Shown here one piece after another: positions 24,410-30,878 of a stretch of DNA of 30,878 bases (within the stretch, counting starts at the first letter, position 1; each line of letters starts with the position of its first letter). Location of the stretch: contig NZ_CAMPGZ010000017.1 in NCBI RefSeq assembly GCF_946885725.1, positions 1-30,878 of the forward strand, read 5' to 3'. Made by a program: the position numbers and the translations under genes. Origin of the DNA: an uncultured Nocardioides sp. (GTDB lineage: Bacteria > Actinomycetota > Actinomycetes > Propionibacteriales > Nocardioidaceae). Below the pieces are notes generated by a model. The model was given only the letters and a program-made list of their open reading frames with translations. It ran no database searches and was not told the DNA's origin.

Positions 24410-25483
24410 ATGTCCCAGACCCTCGTCATGATCGGTACCCGCAAGGGGCTGTGGCTCGCTCGCAGCGAGGACCGCGAGTCCTGGCAGCTGGAGGGACCGC
24501 TGTTCGACATGGAGGACGTCTACTCCTGCAGCATCGACACCCGGGGTGGGTCGGTGCGCCTGTTCGCGGGCCCGTCGTCGAGCTGGGTCGGCCCGCGGCT
24601 GATGCACTCCGACGACCTGGGGGAGACCTGGCAGGAGGGGAAGATCGGCTTCCCCGAGGACACCGGTACGTCGCTCGAGCGGGTCTGGCAGGTCCAGCCG
24701 GGCGCCGGCGACCACACGGTGTGGGCGGGCACCGAGCCGGGTGCTGTGTTCAAGTCCGACGACCGGGGCGAGACGTTCGAGCTGGTGCGCGGGTTGTGGG
24801 ACCACCCGCACCGCCCGGAGTGGGGAGCCGGCTACGGCGGCCAGGCGTTCCACACGATCATCCCGCACCCGACCGAGCCCGACCGGCTCACCTGCGCGAT
24901 CTCGTCCGGCGGCGTCTACGCGACCACCGACGGCGGCAAGACCTGGGAGCCGCACAACACCGGGGTGAAGGCGGAGTTCCTGCCCGAGGACAACCAGTAC
25001 CCCGAGTTCGGCCAGTGCGTGCACAAGATCGCCCGGCACCCGGAGCGGCCGGACCGGATGTTCATGCAGAACCACGGCGGCGTCTACCGCTCCGACGACG
25101 GCGGCACCACCTGGCAGTCGATCGAGGACGGCCTGCCGGCCAACTTCGGCTTCCCGGTCGTCGTCCACCCGCACGACCCCGACACGGTCTACGTGTTCCC
25201 GCTCGGCGGCAGCGGTGGCCGCTACCCGGTCGACGGCGTGGCCAAGGTCTGGCGCAGCAAGGACGCCGGCGGGACCTGGGAGCCGCTCCACGACGGCCTG
25301 CCCGACCAGTGGTTCGTCGGTGTCATGCGCGACGCCCTGACCACCGACCAGCACGACCCCGCCGGCATCTACTTCGGCGGCCGCAACGGCAGCGTCTGGG
25401 CCTCCACCGACGAGGGCGCGACCTGGAAGCAGATCGCCGCCAACCTCCCCGACGTGATGTCGGTGCGCGCCGCCGTCGTGTGA
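24410..25483 (+). CDS. Asp-box (BNR-repeat) beta-propeller protein, sialidase/VPS10-like fold
   Basis: The 357-residue protein is a beta-propeller with at least six Asp-box repeats of the form S/T-x-D-x-G-x-T-W/F: SDDLGETW (67-74), SDDRGETF (116-123), TTDGGKTW (172-179), then SDDGGTTW, SKDAGGTW and STDEGATW. Such folds occur in sialidases, photosystem assembly factors and many uncharacterised proteins. No sialidase Arg triad or FRIP motif is visible, so enzyme activity is doubtful. There is no signal peptide, so it is probably cytosolic. AGGAGG lies 5 nt before ATG 24410. It is divergent from a PadR regulator across a shared operator. Proteins of this type are often labelled exo-alpha-sialidase by fold alone. 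Confidence 0.92.
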   Translation: MSQTLVMIGTRKGLWLARSEDRESWQLEGPLFDMEDVYSCSIDTRGGSVRLFAGPSSSWVGPRLMHSDDLGETWQEGKIGFPEDTGTSLERVWQVQPGAGDHTVWAGTEPGAVFKSDDRGETFELVRGLWDHPHRPEWGAGYGGQAFHTIIPHPTEPDRLTCAISSGGVYATTDGGKTWEPHNTGVKAEFLPEDNQYPEFGQCVHKIARHPERPDRMFMQNHGGVYRSDDGGTTWQSIEDGLPANFGFPVVVHPHDPDTVYVFPLGGSGGRYPVDGVAKVWRSKDAGGTWEPLHDGLPDQWFVGVMRDALTTDQHDPAGIYFGGRNGSVWASTDEGATWKQIAANLPDVMSVRAAVV

Positions 25484-25511
25484 CGCTGCCTGACCTTCGG
25501 CGACATGGCGT

Positions 25512-25575
25512 GACAACGATTCGTCTGCGGATTCCGGGGTGATTTCCACGGGCCGGTCGCAGACGAATCGTTGTC
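25512..25575. repeat. Perfect 18-bp inverted repeat upstream of ilvD
   Basis: GACAACGATTCGTCTGCG (25512-25529) is the exact reverse complement of 25558-25575, with a 28-nt spacer. Pairing stops at both ends. There is no T tract, so a simple terminator of the preceding gene is unlikely. The right arm covers where the -35 of ilvD should lie. Either a dispersed palindromic element or a large operator fits. Confidence 0.85.
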
Positions 25576-25587
25576 CGGCGTACGGCG

Positions 25588-25593
25588 TACGAT
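25588..25593 (+). promoter_or_regulatory. -10 box TACGAT, leaderless promoter of ilvD
   Basis: TACGAT is 6 nt before the ilvD ATG, with no Shine-Dalgarno. The expected transcript starts at the ATG. The -35 region falls in the right arm of the inverted repeat at 25558-25575. Confidence 0.6.
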
Positions 25594-25599
25594 CCGACC

Positions 25600-27282
25600 A
25601 TGCCTGACGCCCCCGACATCAAGCCCCGCAGCCGCGACGTCACCGACGGGTTGGAGAAGGCCGCCGCCCGCGGCATGCTCCGCGCGGTAGGCATGGGCGA
25701 CGAGGACTGGGAGAAGCCGCAGATCGGCGTCGCGTCGTCGTGGAACGAGATCACGCCCTGCAACCTCTCGCTCGACCGGCTCGCCAAGGCCGTGAAGAAC
25801 GGCGTGCACGCGGCCGGCGGCTACCCGCTGGAGTTCGGCACGATCTCCGTCTCCGACGGCATCTCGATGGGCCACGAGGGCATGCACTTCTCGCTGGTCT
25901 CGCGCGAGGTCATCGCCGACTCGGTGGAGACCGTGATGATGGCCGAGCGGCTCGACGGCTCGGTGCTGCTCGCCGGCTGCGACAAGTCGCTGCCCGGCAT
26001 GATGATGGCCGCCGCGCGACTCGACCTGGCGTCGGTGTTCCTCTACGCCGGCTCGATCATGCCCGGCCACGTCGACGGCCGCGACGTCACGATCATCGAC
26101 GCCTTCGAGGCCGTCGGCGCCTGCCTCGCCGGGAAGATGACCCGCGAGGAGGTCGACAAGGTCGAGCGCGCGATCTGCCCGGGCGAGGGTGCCTGCGGCG
26201 GCATGTACACCGCCAACACCATGGCCGCCGTCGCCGAGGCGATCGGCATGTCGCTCCCGGGCTCGGCGTCCCCGCCGGCCGTCGACCGCCGCCGCGACGG
26301 CTTCGCGCACCGCTCCGGTGAGGCCGTCGTCAACCTGCTCCGGCAGGGCATCACCGCCCGCCAGATCATGACCCGCGAGGCGTTCGAGAACGCCATCACG
26401 GTCGTCATGGCGCTGGGCGGCTCCACCAACGCCGTGCTCCACCTGCTGGCGATGGCCCGCGAGGCCGAGGTCGAGCTGACCATCGACGACTTCAACCGCA
26501 TCGGCGAGCGGGTGCCGCACATCGGCGACCTCAAGCCGTTCGGCCAGTACGTCATGTACGACGTCGACAAGGTCGGCGGCATCCCCGTCGTCATGCGCGC
26601 GCTGCTCGAGGAGGGCCTGCTGCACGGCGACGTGCTCACCGTCACCGGCAAGACGCTGCGCGAGAACCTCGACGAGATCGCGCCGCCGCCGCTCGACGGC
26701 TCGGTGATCCGCAACCTGTCCGAGCCGATCCACAAGACCGGCGGCCTGACGATCCTCAAGGGTTCGCTCGCGCCCGAGGGCGCGGTGGTGAAGTCCGCCG
26801 GCTTCGACGAGAGCGTCTTCGAGGGCACTGCCCGCGTCTTCGACGGCGAGCGGGCGGCGATGGACGCGCTCGCCGAGGGCCGGATCGTCGCCGGCGACGT
26901 GGTGGTCATCCGCTACGAGGGCCCCAAGGGCGGCCCCGGCATGCGCGAGATGCTGGCGATCACCGGCGCGATCAAGGGCGCTGGTCTCGGCAAGGACGTG
27001 CTGCTGCTGACCGACGGCCGGTTCAGCGGCGGTACGACGGGGCTCTGCGTCGGCCACGTCGCGCCGGAGGCCGTGGACGGCGGACCGATCGCGTTCGTGC
27101 GCGACGGCGACCGGATCCGGCTCGACGTCGCCGGCCGTGCGCTGGACGTGCTCGTCGACGCCGAGGAGCTCAAGCGCCGTGAGGAGGGCTGGGAGCCGCT
27201 GCCGCCGAAGTACACCCGCGGCGTGCTCGGCAAGTACGCCAAGGTCGTGCAGTCCGCCGCGCACGGCGCCGTCTGCGGCTGA
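25600..27282 (+). CDS. ilvD: Dihydroxy-acid dehydratase
   Basis: IlvD removes water from 2,3-dihydroxy-isovalerate and -methylvalerate to give the 2-oxoacids of valine and isoleucine. The 560-residue protein is the shorter IlvD/Edd type. The three iron-sulfur cysteines are visible: ITPCNLS (Cys54), [13 protein letters not shown] (Cys127) and [12 protein letters not shown] (Cys199). Further conserved blocks are [36 protein letters not shown] and [22 protein letters not shown]. The ATG at 25600 is probably read from a leaderless message. ilvB and ilvN lie 1.4 kb downstream, separated by an unrelated minus-strand gene and a GNAT gene, so ilvD is a separate transcription unit. Confidence 0.98.
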   Translation: MPDAPDIKPRSRDVTDGLEKAAARGMLRAVGMGDEDWEKPQIGVASSWNEITPCNLSLDRLAKAVKNGVHAAGGYPLEFGTISVSDGISMGHEGMHFSLVSREVIADSVETVMMAERLDGSVLLAGCDKSLPGMMMAAARLDLASVFLYAGSIMPGHVDGRDVTIIDAFEAVGACLAGKMTREEVDKVERAICPGEGACGGMYTANTMAAVAEAIGMSLPGSASPPAVDRRRDGFAHRSGEAVVNLLRQGITARQIMTREAFENAITVVMALGGSTNAVLHLLAMAREAEVELTIDDFNRIGERVPHIGDLKPFGQYVMYDVDKVGGIPVVMRALLEEGLLHGDVLTVTGKTLRENLDEIAPPPLDGSVIRNLSEPIHKTGGLTILKGSLAPEGAVVKSAGFDESVFEGTARVFDGERAAMDALAEGRIVAGDVVVIRYEGPKGGPGMREMLAITGAIKGAGLGKDVLLLTDGRFSGGTTGLCVGHVAPEAVDGGPIAFVRDGDRIRLDVAGRALDVLVDAEELKRREEGWEPLPPKYTRGVLGKYAKVVQSAAHGAVCG

Positions 27283-27303
27283 GCCGGCCCCGGCCCCGCC
27301 GGG

Positions 27304-27732
27304 TCAGCGACCGAGCCGCCGGGGCCGCTCGACCACCCGGAGCTCACCCGACCGCCACAGCGGCAGGGCGGCGTCGCACAGGTAGTCCACGGCCTTGCGC
27401 CGCGGCATCGCGGCGAGCGCCTCGGCGTGCTCGGCGCCGTACTCCCGGCCGACCTGGTTGTTGTGCCGGTCGACCGCCGTGTCCTCCGGTCGGGCGGAGC
27501 CGCGCTCCTGCTCCTCGGCGACGGCGCTGGCGAGTCCCTCGCCGTGCCGCGCCGTCAGGCAGGCCTGCCAGGCGAAGTGGCGGCTCGCGTTGCGCAGACC
27601 GGGCCGCTGCGGGTTCACCTGCGAGGCACGCATGAGTGCCCACCCGGACACCATCAGCACGTCCAGGGCGGCACGGCGGGAGGCGCCGGCCCCCCGGGCA
27701 GCGCGGTAGAGACGCGCCACGTGCAACGGCAT
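27304..27732 (-). CDS. Hypothetical protein, resembles DUF6973
   Basis: I cannot assign a function. The 142-residue protein carries NASRHFAWQACLTARHGEGLA and then AVDRHNNQVGREYG, a pattern (N-x-x-RH-x-x-W, later D-x-x-NN-x-x-GR) that recalls DUF6973, a family of small domains sometimes found in secreted or toxin-like proteins. The charged residues could form an active site, but that is speculation. No signal peptide is seen. ATG 27732 has CACAGT 6 nt upstream and no Shine-Dalgarno. It is convergent with ilvD (21-nt gap) and divergent from the GNAT gene, with only 32 nt between the two start codons. Confidence 0.82.
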   Translation of the reverse strand: MPLHVARLYRAARGAGASRRAALDVLMVSGWALMRASQVNPQRPGLRNASRHFAWQACLTARHGEGLASAVAEEQERGSARPEDTAVDRHNNQVGREYGAEHAEALAAMPRRKAVDYLCDAALPLWRSGELRVVERPRRLGR

Positions 27733-27738
27733 GGCTCC

Positions 27739-27758
27739 ACTGTGTCACGGCCTACCCT
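27739..27758. promoter_or_regulatory. Divergent leaderless -10 boxes for the DUF6973-like and GNAT genes
   Basis: Minus strand: CACAGT (27744-27739), 6 nt, ATG 27732. Plus strand: TACCCT (27753-27758), 6 nt, GTG 27765. The two -10 boxes are only 8 nt apart, so each promoter's -35 region would lie over the other gene's start. Confidence 0.5.
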
Positions 27759-27764
27759 CGGCTC

Positions 27765-28511
27765 GTGACGAGTTCCGAGCACGGCCTGCCGATCGGCGAC
27801 CCGGTCCCGGGCTGGACCTCTCGCAGGCGCCCGTCGGGCGGCCCGTTCACCGGCCGCACCTGCGCGGTCGTCCCGCTCGAGGTCGACCACGCCGACGGGC
27901 TGTACCCGACCTGCGGCGCCCCGGGCACCGAGCACCTGTGGACCTACCTGCCTGACGGGCCGCCCTCCGACCCGGCCGAGCTCCGCGAGCGGATCGCCCG
28001 CACCGTCGCCGCTCCCGGCTCGGTGTCGGTGGCCGTGCTGCTGCCTGACGGGACGCCGGCCGGACTCGCGAACTACATGCGGATCGACGAGGCGAACGGC
28101 AGCGTCGAGGTCGGTGGGATCCTGCTCGGCACCGCGCTCCGCCGTACGACGGCGTCGACGGAGGCCATGCACCTGATGGCCGCGCACGTGTTCGACGACC
28201 TCGGCTACCGCCGCTACGAGTGGAAGTGCGACGCGTTGAACGCCGCGTCGCGGGCGACGGCGGAGCGGCTCGGCTTCCGCTACGAGGGGACGTTCCGCAA
28301 CGCGCTCGTCTACAAGGGTCGCAACCGCGACACCGCGTGGTACTCGATCACCGGCGCGGAGTGGCCGGCCGTCCGCGCGGCCCATCTGGCGTGGCTCGAC
28401 GAGGACAACTTCGATCAGGAGGGACGGCAGCGCCGCCCACTGTCCACGCCGAGTCGCTCAGCCGCTGAGACCGACGTTCCACATCCTGGGACGCCTGTCA
28501 CACTTGCTTGA
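27765..28511 (+). CDS. GNAT family N-acetyltransferase (RimJ/RimL-like)
   Basis: The 248-residue protein is an acetyl-CoA-dependent acetyltransferase of the RimJ/RimL/YjgM-like group. Visible features are the early TCAVVPLEVDHADGLY, a central beta segment SVAVLLPDGTPAGLANYMRID, the acceptor strand GSVEVGGILLGTALRRTTASTEAMHLM (in place of the usual Q/RxxGxG/A loop) and YEWKCDALNAASRATAERLGFRYEGTFRNALVYKGRNRDTAWYSI (in pieces), typical of this group. The substrate is unknown. GTG 27765 lies 6 nt after TACCCT, with no Shine-Dalgarno; in-frame sequence upstream is not protein-like. The last 30 or so residues are a low-complexity tail, and the stop codon lies inside the likely -35 of the ilvB promoter. 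Confidence 0.92.
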   Translation: MTSSEHGLPIGDPVPGWTSRRRPSGGPFTGRTCAVVPLEVDHADGLYPTCGAPGTEHLWTYLPDGPPSDPAELRERIARTVAAPGSVSVAVLLPDGTPAGLANYMRIDEANGSVEVGGILLGTALRRTTASTEAMHLMAAHVFDDLGYRRYEWKCDALNAASRATAERLGFRYEGTFRNALVYKGRNRDTAWYSITGAEWPAVRAAHLAWLDEDNFDQEGRQRRPLSTPSRSAAETDVPHPGTPVTLA

Positions 28512-28537
28512 CGGCGAAGCGGTCGGACGGCGACGGT
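28508..28537 (+). promoter_or_regulatory. Promoter of the ilvB leader
   Basis: TTGACG (28508-28513) is a good -35. With an 18-nt spacer, GACGGT (28532-28537) is a plausible -10. The leader-peptide ATG follows 7 nt later, so the leader peptide itself would be read from a leaderless transcript. The GNAT stop codon is inside the -35. Confidence 0.5.
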
Positions 28538-28544
28538 TGGTGCC

Positions 28545-28586
28545 ATGCGTGACCAGCTTCTTGTACGCCCGCGACGCGACGGCTGA
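28545..28586 (+). CDS. ilvB leader peptide (attenuator peptide)
   Basis: ATG CGT GAC CAG CTT CTT GTA CGC CCG CGA CGC GAC GGC TGA encodes MRDQLLVRPRRDG. It has Leu-Leu-Val in succession, the amino acids that the downstream pathway makes. The codons CTT, CTT and GTA are rare in this G/C-ending genome, so ribosomes would slow when charged tRNA is short. A terminator hairpin starts about 30 nt after its stop. This is the classical arrangement of transcription attenuation, and short leader peptides precede ilvB in other actinobacteria. It has no Shine-Dalgarno. Confidence 0.75.
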   Translation: MRDQLLVRPRRDG

Positions 28587-28615
28587 CGGTCTGTCCGACC
28601 CCACCGCCGCGTCCA

Positions 28616-28647
28616 CCCCTCGCCGCCCTCGGGCCGAGGGGTTTTTT
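28616..28647 (+). terminator. Attenuator terminator of ilvBN
   Basis: CGAGGGG (28635-28641) followed by T6 (28642-28647) is the 3' arm. Two 5' partners compete for it: CCCCTCG (28616-28622, 7 bp, 12-nt loop) and CCCTCG (28626-28631, 6 bp, 3-nt loop). It lies between the leader peptide and ilvB, so it works as a regulated stop rather than as the end of GNAT alone. Confidence 0.85.
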
Positions 28648-28723
28648 GTTGGGCACGCAGCACGCTGGAACACCTGAGCACACCTGAAGAGCAGCACCGA
28701 CCGCGAGAGGCACGAGGCAGAGG

Positions 28724-30514
28724 ATGGGCGACATGGGCGACAAGGGCGCCACCGCCGGAAGCGGCGGCCCTGGCAGCGCGATGACCGGCGCGCAGAGCCT
28801 GATCACGGCACTGGAGCACGCCGGCGCCGAGAACGTCTTCGGCATTCCGGGTGGCGCGATCCTCCCGGCGTACGACCCGCTCCTCGACTCCACGAAGCTG
28901 CGGCACATCCTGGTCCGGCACGAGCAGGGCGCCGGCCACGCCGCCCAGGGCTACGCCACCGCGACCGGCCGGGTCGGCGTCTGCATGGCGACCTCCGGTC
29001 CCGGTGCGACCAACCTGGTGACGCCGCTGGCCGACGCCTACATGGACAGCGTCCCGATCGTCGCCGTCACCGGGCAGGTGGCCAGCGGCGCGATCGGCAC
29101 GGACGCCTTCCAGGAGGCCGACATCCGCGGCATCACGATGCCGATCACCAAGCACAACTTCCTGGTGACCGACCCGGCCGACATCCCGCGCACGATCGCC
29201 GAGGCGTTCTACATCGCCTCGACGGGTCGCCCCGGCCCGGTGCTCGTCGACGTGTCGAAGGACGCGATGCAGAAGCAGACGGCGTTCCGCTGGCCGACCG
29301 AGCTGCACCTGCCCGGCTACCGCCCCGTCACGCGGCCGCACGCCAAGCAGGTTCGCGAGGCCGCCCGGCTGATGCTCGAGGCGCGCCGTCCGGTGCTGTA
29401 CGTCGGCGGCGGCGTGATCCGCTCCGGCGCCGCCCAGGAGCTCCGCGTGCTCGCCGAGTCGACCGGCATCCCGGTCGTCACCACGCTGATGGCGCGCGGG
29501 GCGTTCCCCGACAGCCACCCGCAGCACCTCGGCATGCCCGGCATGCACGGCACCGTCGCCGCGGTCGCCGGCCTGCAGCGCAGCGACCTGATCATCAGCC
29601 TCGGCGCGCGGTTCGACGACCGGGTGACCGGCAACCTCGACTCGTTCGCCCCGCACGCCAAGGTCATCCACGCCGACATCGACCCCGCCGAGATCGGCAA
29701 GAACCGCCATGCCGACGTCCCGATCGTCGGCGACTGCCGCGAGGTGATCGCCGACCTCGTCGTGGCGCTGCAGGCCGAGGCCGACCAGGGCCGTCAGGGC
29801 GACTACGAGGCTTGGGTGGAGTTCCTGGCGGGCGTGAAGAAGAAGTACCCGCTCGGCTACGAGCAGCCCGCCGACGGCTCGCTCGCGCCGCAGTACGTCA
29901 TGGAGCGGCTCGGCCGCATCGCCGGCCCCGACGCGATCTACGTCGCCGGCGTCGGCCAGCACCAGATGTGGGCCACCCACTTCATCGGCTACGAGAAGCC
30001 CGGCACCTGGATCAACTCGGGCGGCCTCGGCACCATGGGCTTCTCCGTGCCCGCCGCGATGGGCGCCAAGGTCGGTCGCCCCGACACGACCGTGTGGTCG
30101 ATCGACGGCGACGGCTGCTTCCAGATGACCAACCAGGAGCTCGCCACCTGTGCGATCGAGGGCATCCCGATCAAGGTCGCGGTGATCAACAACGAGTCGC
30201 TCGGCATGGTGCGGCAGTGGCAGACGCTCTTCTACAACGAGCGCTACTCCAACACCGACCTGCAGTCCAAGCGCATCCCCGACTTCGTGAAGCTCGCCGA
30301 CGCCTACGGCTGCGTGGGTCTCTCGTGCGACTCGCCGGACGACGTCGACGCGACGATCAACAAAGCCATGGAGATCAACGACGTGCCGGTCGTCGTGGAC
30401 TTCCGCGTCCACCGCGACGCGATGGTGTGGCCGATGGTCGCCGCCGGCACCAGCAACGACGACATCAAGTTCGCGCGCGACATGGCGCCCGTTTTCGAAG
30501 AGGACGACCTGTGA
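28724..30514 (+). CDS. ilvB: Acetolactate synthase large subunit
   Basis: IlvB is the ThDP-dependent catalytic subunit that condenses pyruvate with pyruvate or 2-oxobutyrate, the first common step to valine, leucine and isoleucine. The 596-residue protein has the N-terminal PYR domain with [15 protein letters not shown] and the catalytic Glu67 in [10 protein letters not shown], a central FAD/nucleotide-binding-like domain ([21 protein letters not shown]), and the PP domain with the ThDP motif [18 protein letters not shown] through IKVAVINN (residues about 458-490). ATG 28724 has GAGG 7 nt upstream; ATG 28733 is an alternative. Its first 20 residues are a Gly-rich extension. Expression is governed by the leader peptide and terminator upstream. 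ilvN follows after a repeat-filled 141-nt gap. Confidence 0.98.
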   Translation: MGDMGDKGATAGSGGPGSAMTGAQSLITALEHAGAENVFGIPGGAILPAYDPLLDSTKLRHILVRHEQGAGHAAQGYATATGRVGVCMATSGPGATNLVTPLADAYMDSVPIVAVTGQVASGAIGTDAFQEADIRGITMPITKHNFLVTDPADIPRTIAEAFYIASTGRPGPVLVDVSKDAMQKQTAFRWPTELHLPGYRPVTRPHAKQVREAARLMLEARRPVLYVGGGVIRSGAAQELRVLAESTGIPVVTTLMARGAFPDSHPQHLGMPGMHGTVAAVAGLQRSDLIISLGARFDDRVTGNLDSFAPHAKVIHADIDPAEIGKNRHADVPIVGDCREVIADLVVALQAEADQGRQGDYEAWVEFLAGVKKKYPLGYEQPADGSLAPQYVMERLGRIAGPDAIYVAGVGQHQMWATHFIGYEKPGTWINSGGLGTMGFSVPAAMGAKVGRPDTTVWSIDGDGCFQMTNQELATCAIEGIPIKVAVINNESLGMVRQWQTLFYNERYSNTDLQSKRIPDFVKLADAYGCVGLSCDSPDDVDATINKAMEINDVPVVVDFRVHRDAMVWPMVAAGTSNDDIKFARDMAPVFEEDDL

Positions 30515-30604
30515 GGACGACACACGTGGACGCCGGCACCCTCCGGCGGTGGTTGAGCAGCGAGCGAAGCGAGCGTGCCGAAACCGAGGAGGACGACCTG
30601 TGAG
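30500..30604 (+). repeat. Direct repeat of the ilvB 3' end flanking an insertion
   Basis: GAGGACGACCTGTGAG, which includes the ilvB stop codon, occurs at 30500-30515 and again at 30589-30604. With four more bases on the left, 19 of 20 positions match (30496-30515 against 30585-30604). Between the copies lie 69-73 nt that contain the palindromic unit at 30548-30585. This looks like a target-site or tandem duplication that lengthened the ilvB-ilvN gap. Confidence 0.85.
30548..30585. repeat. Palindromic repeat unit 1 in the ilvB-ilvN gap
   Basis: The 38-nt unit begins GGTGGTTGAGCAG and ends TGCCGAAACC, with the internal tandem AGCGAGCG-AAGCGAGCG. The outer ends pair imperfectly (GGTT with AACC). 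This type of unit is familiar from Nocardioides intergenic regions. It abuts the second copy of the ilvB-end direct repeat. Confidence 0.7.
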
Positions 30605-30614
30605 CGCGCTTCGG

Positions 30615-30637
30615 GTGGTCGAGCCTGTCGAGACCAC
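30615..30637. repeat. Palindromic repeat unit 2 in the ilvB-ilvN gap
   Basis: GTGGTC (30615-30620) and GACCAC (30632-30637) are perfect arms around an 11-nt centre. The reverse complement matches 23749-23771 at 21 of 23 positions, so two loci in this window carry the same repeat family. Confidence 0.75.
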
Positions 30638-30655
30638 GAACGACGGAGGAGAACG

Positions 30656-30878
30656 ATGAGCCGCCACACCCTTTCGGTCCTGGTCGAGAACAAGCCCGGC
30701 GTGCTGGCCCGCGTGGCCGGCCTGTTCAGCCGCCGCGGCTTCAACATCGACTCTCTCGCTGTGGGCCCGACCGAGCACCCGGAGATCTCCCGGATGACGA
30801 TCGTGGTCAACGTCGAGGAGTCGCCGCTCGAGCAGGTCACCAAGCAGCTCAACAAGCTCGTCGAGGTGATCAAGATCG
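30656..30878 (+). CDS. ilvN: Acetolactate synthase small (regulatory) subunit, 3' end cut off
   Basis: IlvN is the regulatory subunit that binds valine through ACT domains and activates IlvB. The visible 74 codons form the first ACT domain: [40 protein letters not shown] and [20 protein letters not shown] (consecutive pieces), which matches IlvN/IlvH closely. ATG 30656 has GGAGGA at 30645-30650 (5-nt spacing). The gene runs off the right edge of the window. It is 141 nt behind ilvB, and the gap is filled by repeats, so co-transcription must cross two hairpin-forming units. Confidence 0.97.
   Translation, partial: MSRHTLSVLVENKPGVLARVAGLFSRRGFNIDSLAVGPTEHPEISRMTIVVNVEESPLEQVTKQLNKLVEVIKI

Noticed and set aside
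25369..27264. 631-codon minus-strand open frame opposite ilvD
   Set aside because: Shadow of ilvD in a high-GC genome, with no recognisable domain.
28415..30778. 787-codon minus-strand open frame opposite ilvB and ilvN
   Set aside because: Shadow frame crossing the ilvB terminator and the repeats, without domain features.

Overview
The window is about 31 kb of high-GC actinobacterial chromosome. Three things point to Nocardioidaceae (Nocardioides-like): the lepA, hemW, DUF3097, hrcA-dnaJ-rsmE and ilvD/ilvB-ilvN gene set, the very strong G/C bias at third codon positions, and dispersed GGTGGTCGAG-type palindromic repeats. The genus is an inference. It is ordinary chromosome: I see no rRNA, tRNA, CRISPR array, transposase, integrase or phage gene. 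Coding density is very high and no gene-free stretch exceeds 300 bases; the longest are about 210 bp (before fadD, before ilvB) and 200 bp (before the first PadR gene).

Layout. 1-6626 (+): lepA (5' end cut off), an aminoglycoside-phosphotransferase-like kinase, a MOSC protein, a long-chain acyl-CoA ligase and hemW. 6619-7907 (-): a DUF4870 membrane protein and DUF3097. 8107-9220 (+): a PadR regulator and its DUF1707 membrane partner. 9247-10137 (-): an MBL-fold hydrolase, divergent from hrcA. 10191-13259 (+): a CIRCE operator followed by hrcA-dnaJ-rsmE, a heat-shock operon. 13267-22280 (-): a long one-strand run holding a PPOX-fold protein, a winged-helix protein, a catalase-fold-like protein, the exported DUF1501/DUF1800 pair, a PQQ-type sugar dehydrogenase lipoprotein, a small membrane protein with a suspected frameshift, an LLM flavin/F420 oxidoreductase, an alpha/beta hydrolase and a 67-residue protein. 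22410-23740 (+): a D-2-hydroxyacid dehydrogenase and a HIT protein. 23781-25483: a PadR regulator divergent from an Asp-box beta-propeller protein, sharing a perfect operator-like palindrome. 25600-30878: branched-chain amino acid genes ilvD, ilvB and ilvN (cut off), with a small hypothetical gene and a GNAT acetyltransferase between ilvD and ilvB.

The most informative signals lie between genes. (1) About a dozen first-in-unit genes have a TANNNT or CANNNT hexamer exactly 6-7 nt before the start codon and no Shine-Dalgarno, which suggests widespread leaderless transcription. (2) ilvB has a complete attenuator: a 13-residue leader peptide with Leu-Leu-Val in rare codons, then a hairpin with two mutually exclusive 5' arms and a T6 tract. 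(3) A perfect 18-bp inverted repeat lies directly upstream of ilvD, over its -35 region. (4) The ilvB-ilvN gap is expanded by two palindromic repeat units, and a piece carrying the ilvB stop codon has been duplicated around one of them. (5) Operator-like palindromes lie in front of both PadR genes and fadD. I did not identify an entirely new enzymatic or defence system. The least explained protein sets are DUF1501/DUF1800 and the PadR/Asp-box protein pair.
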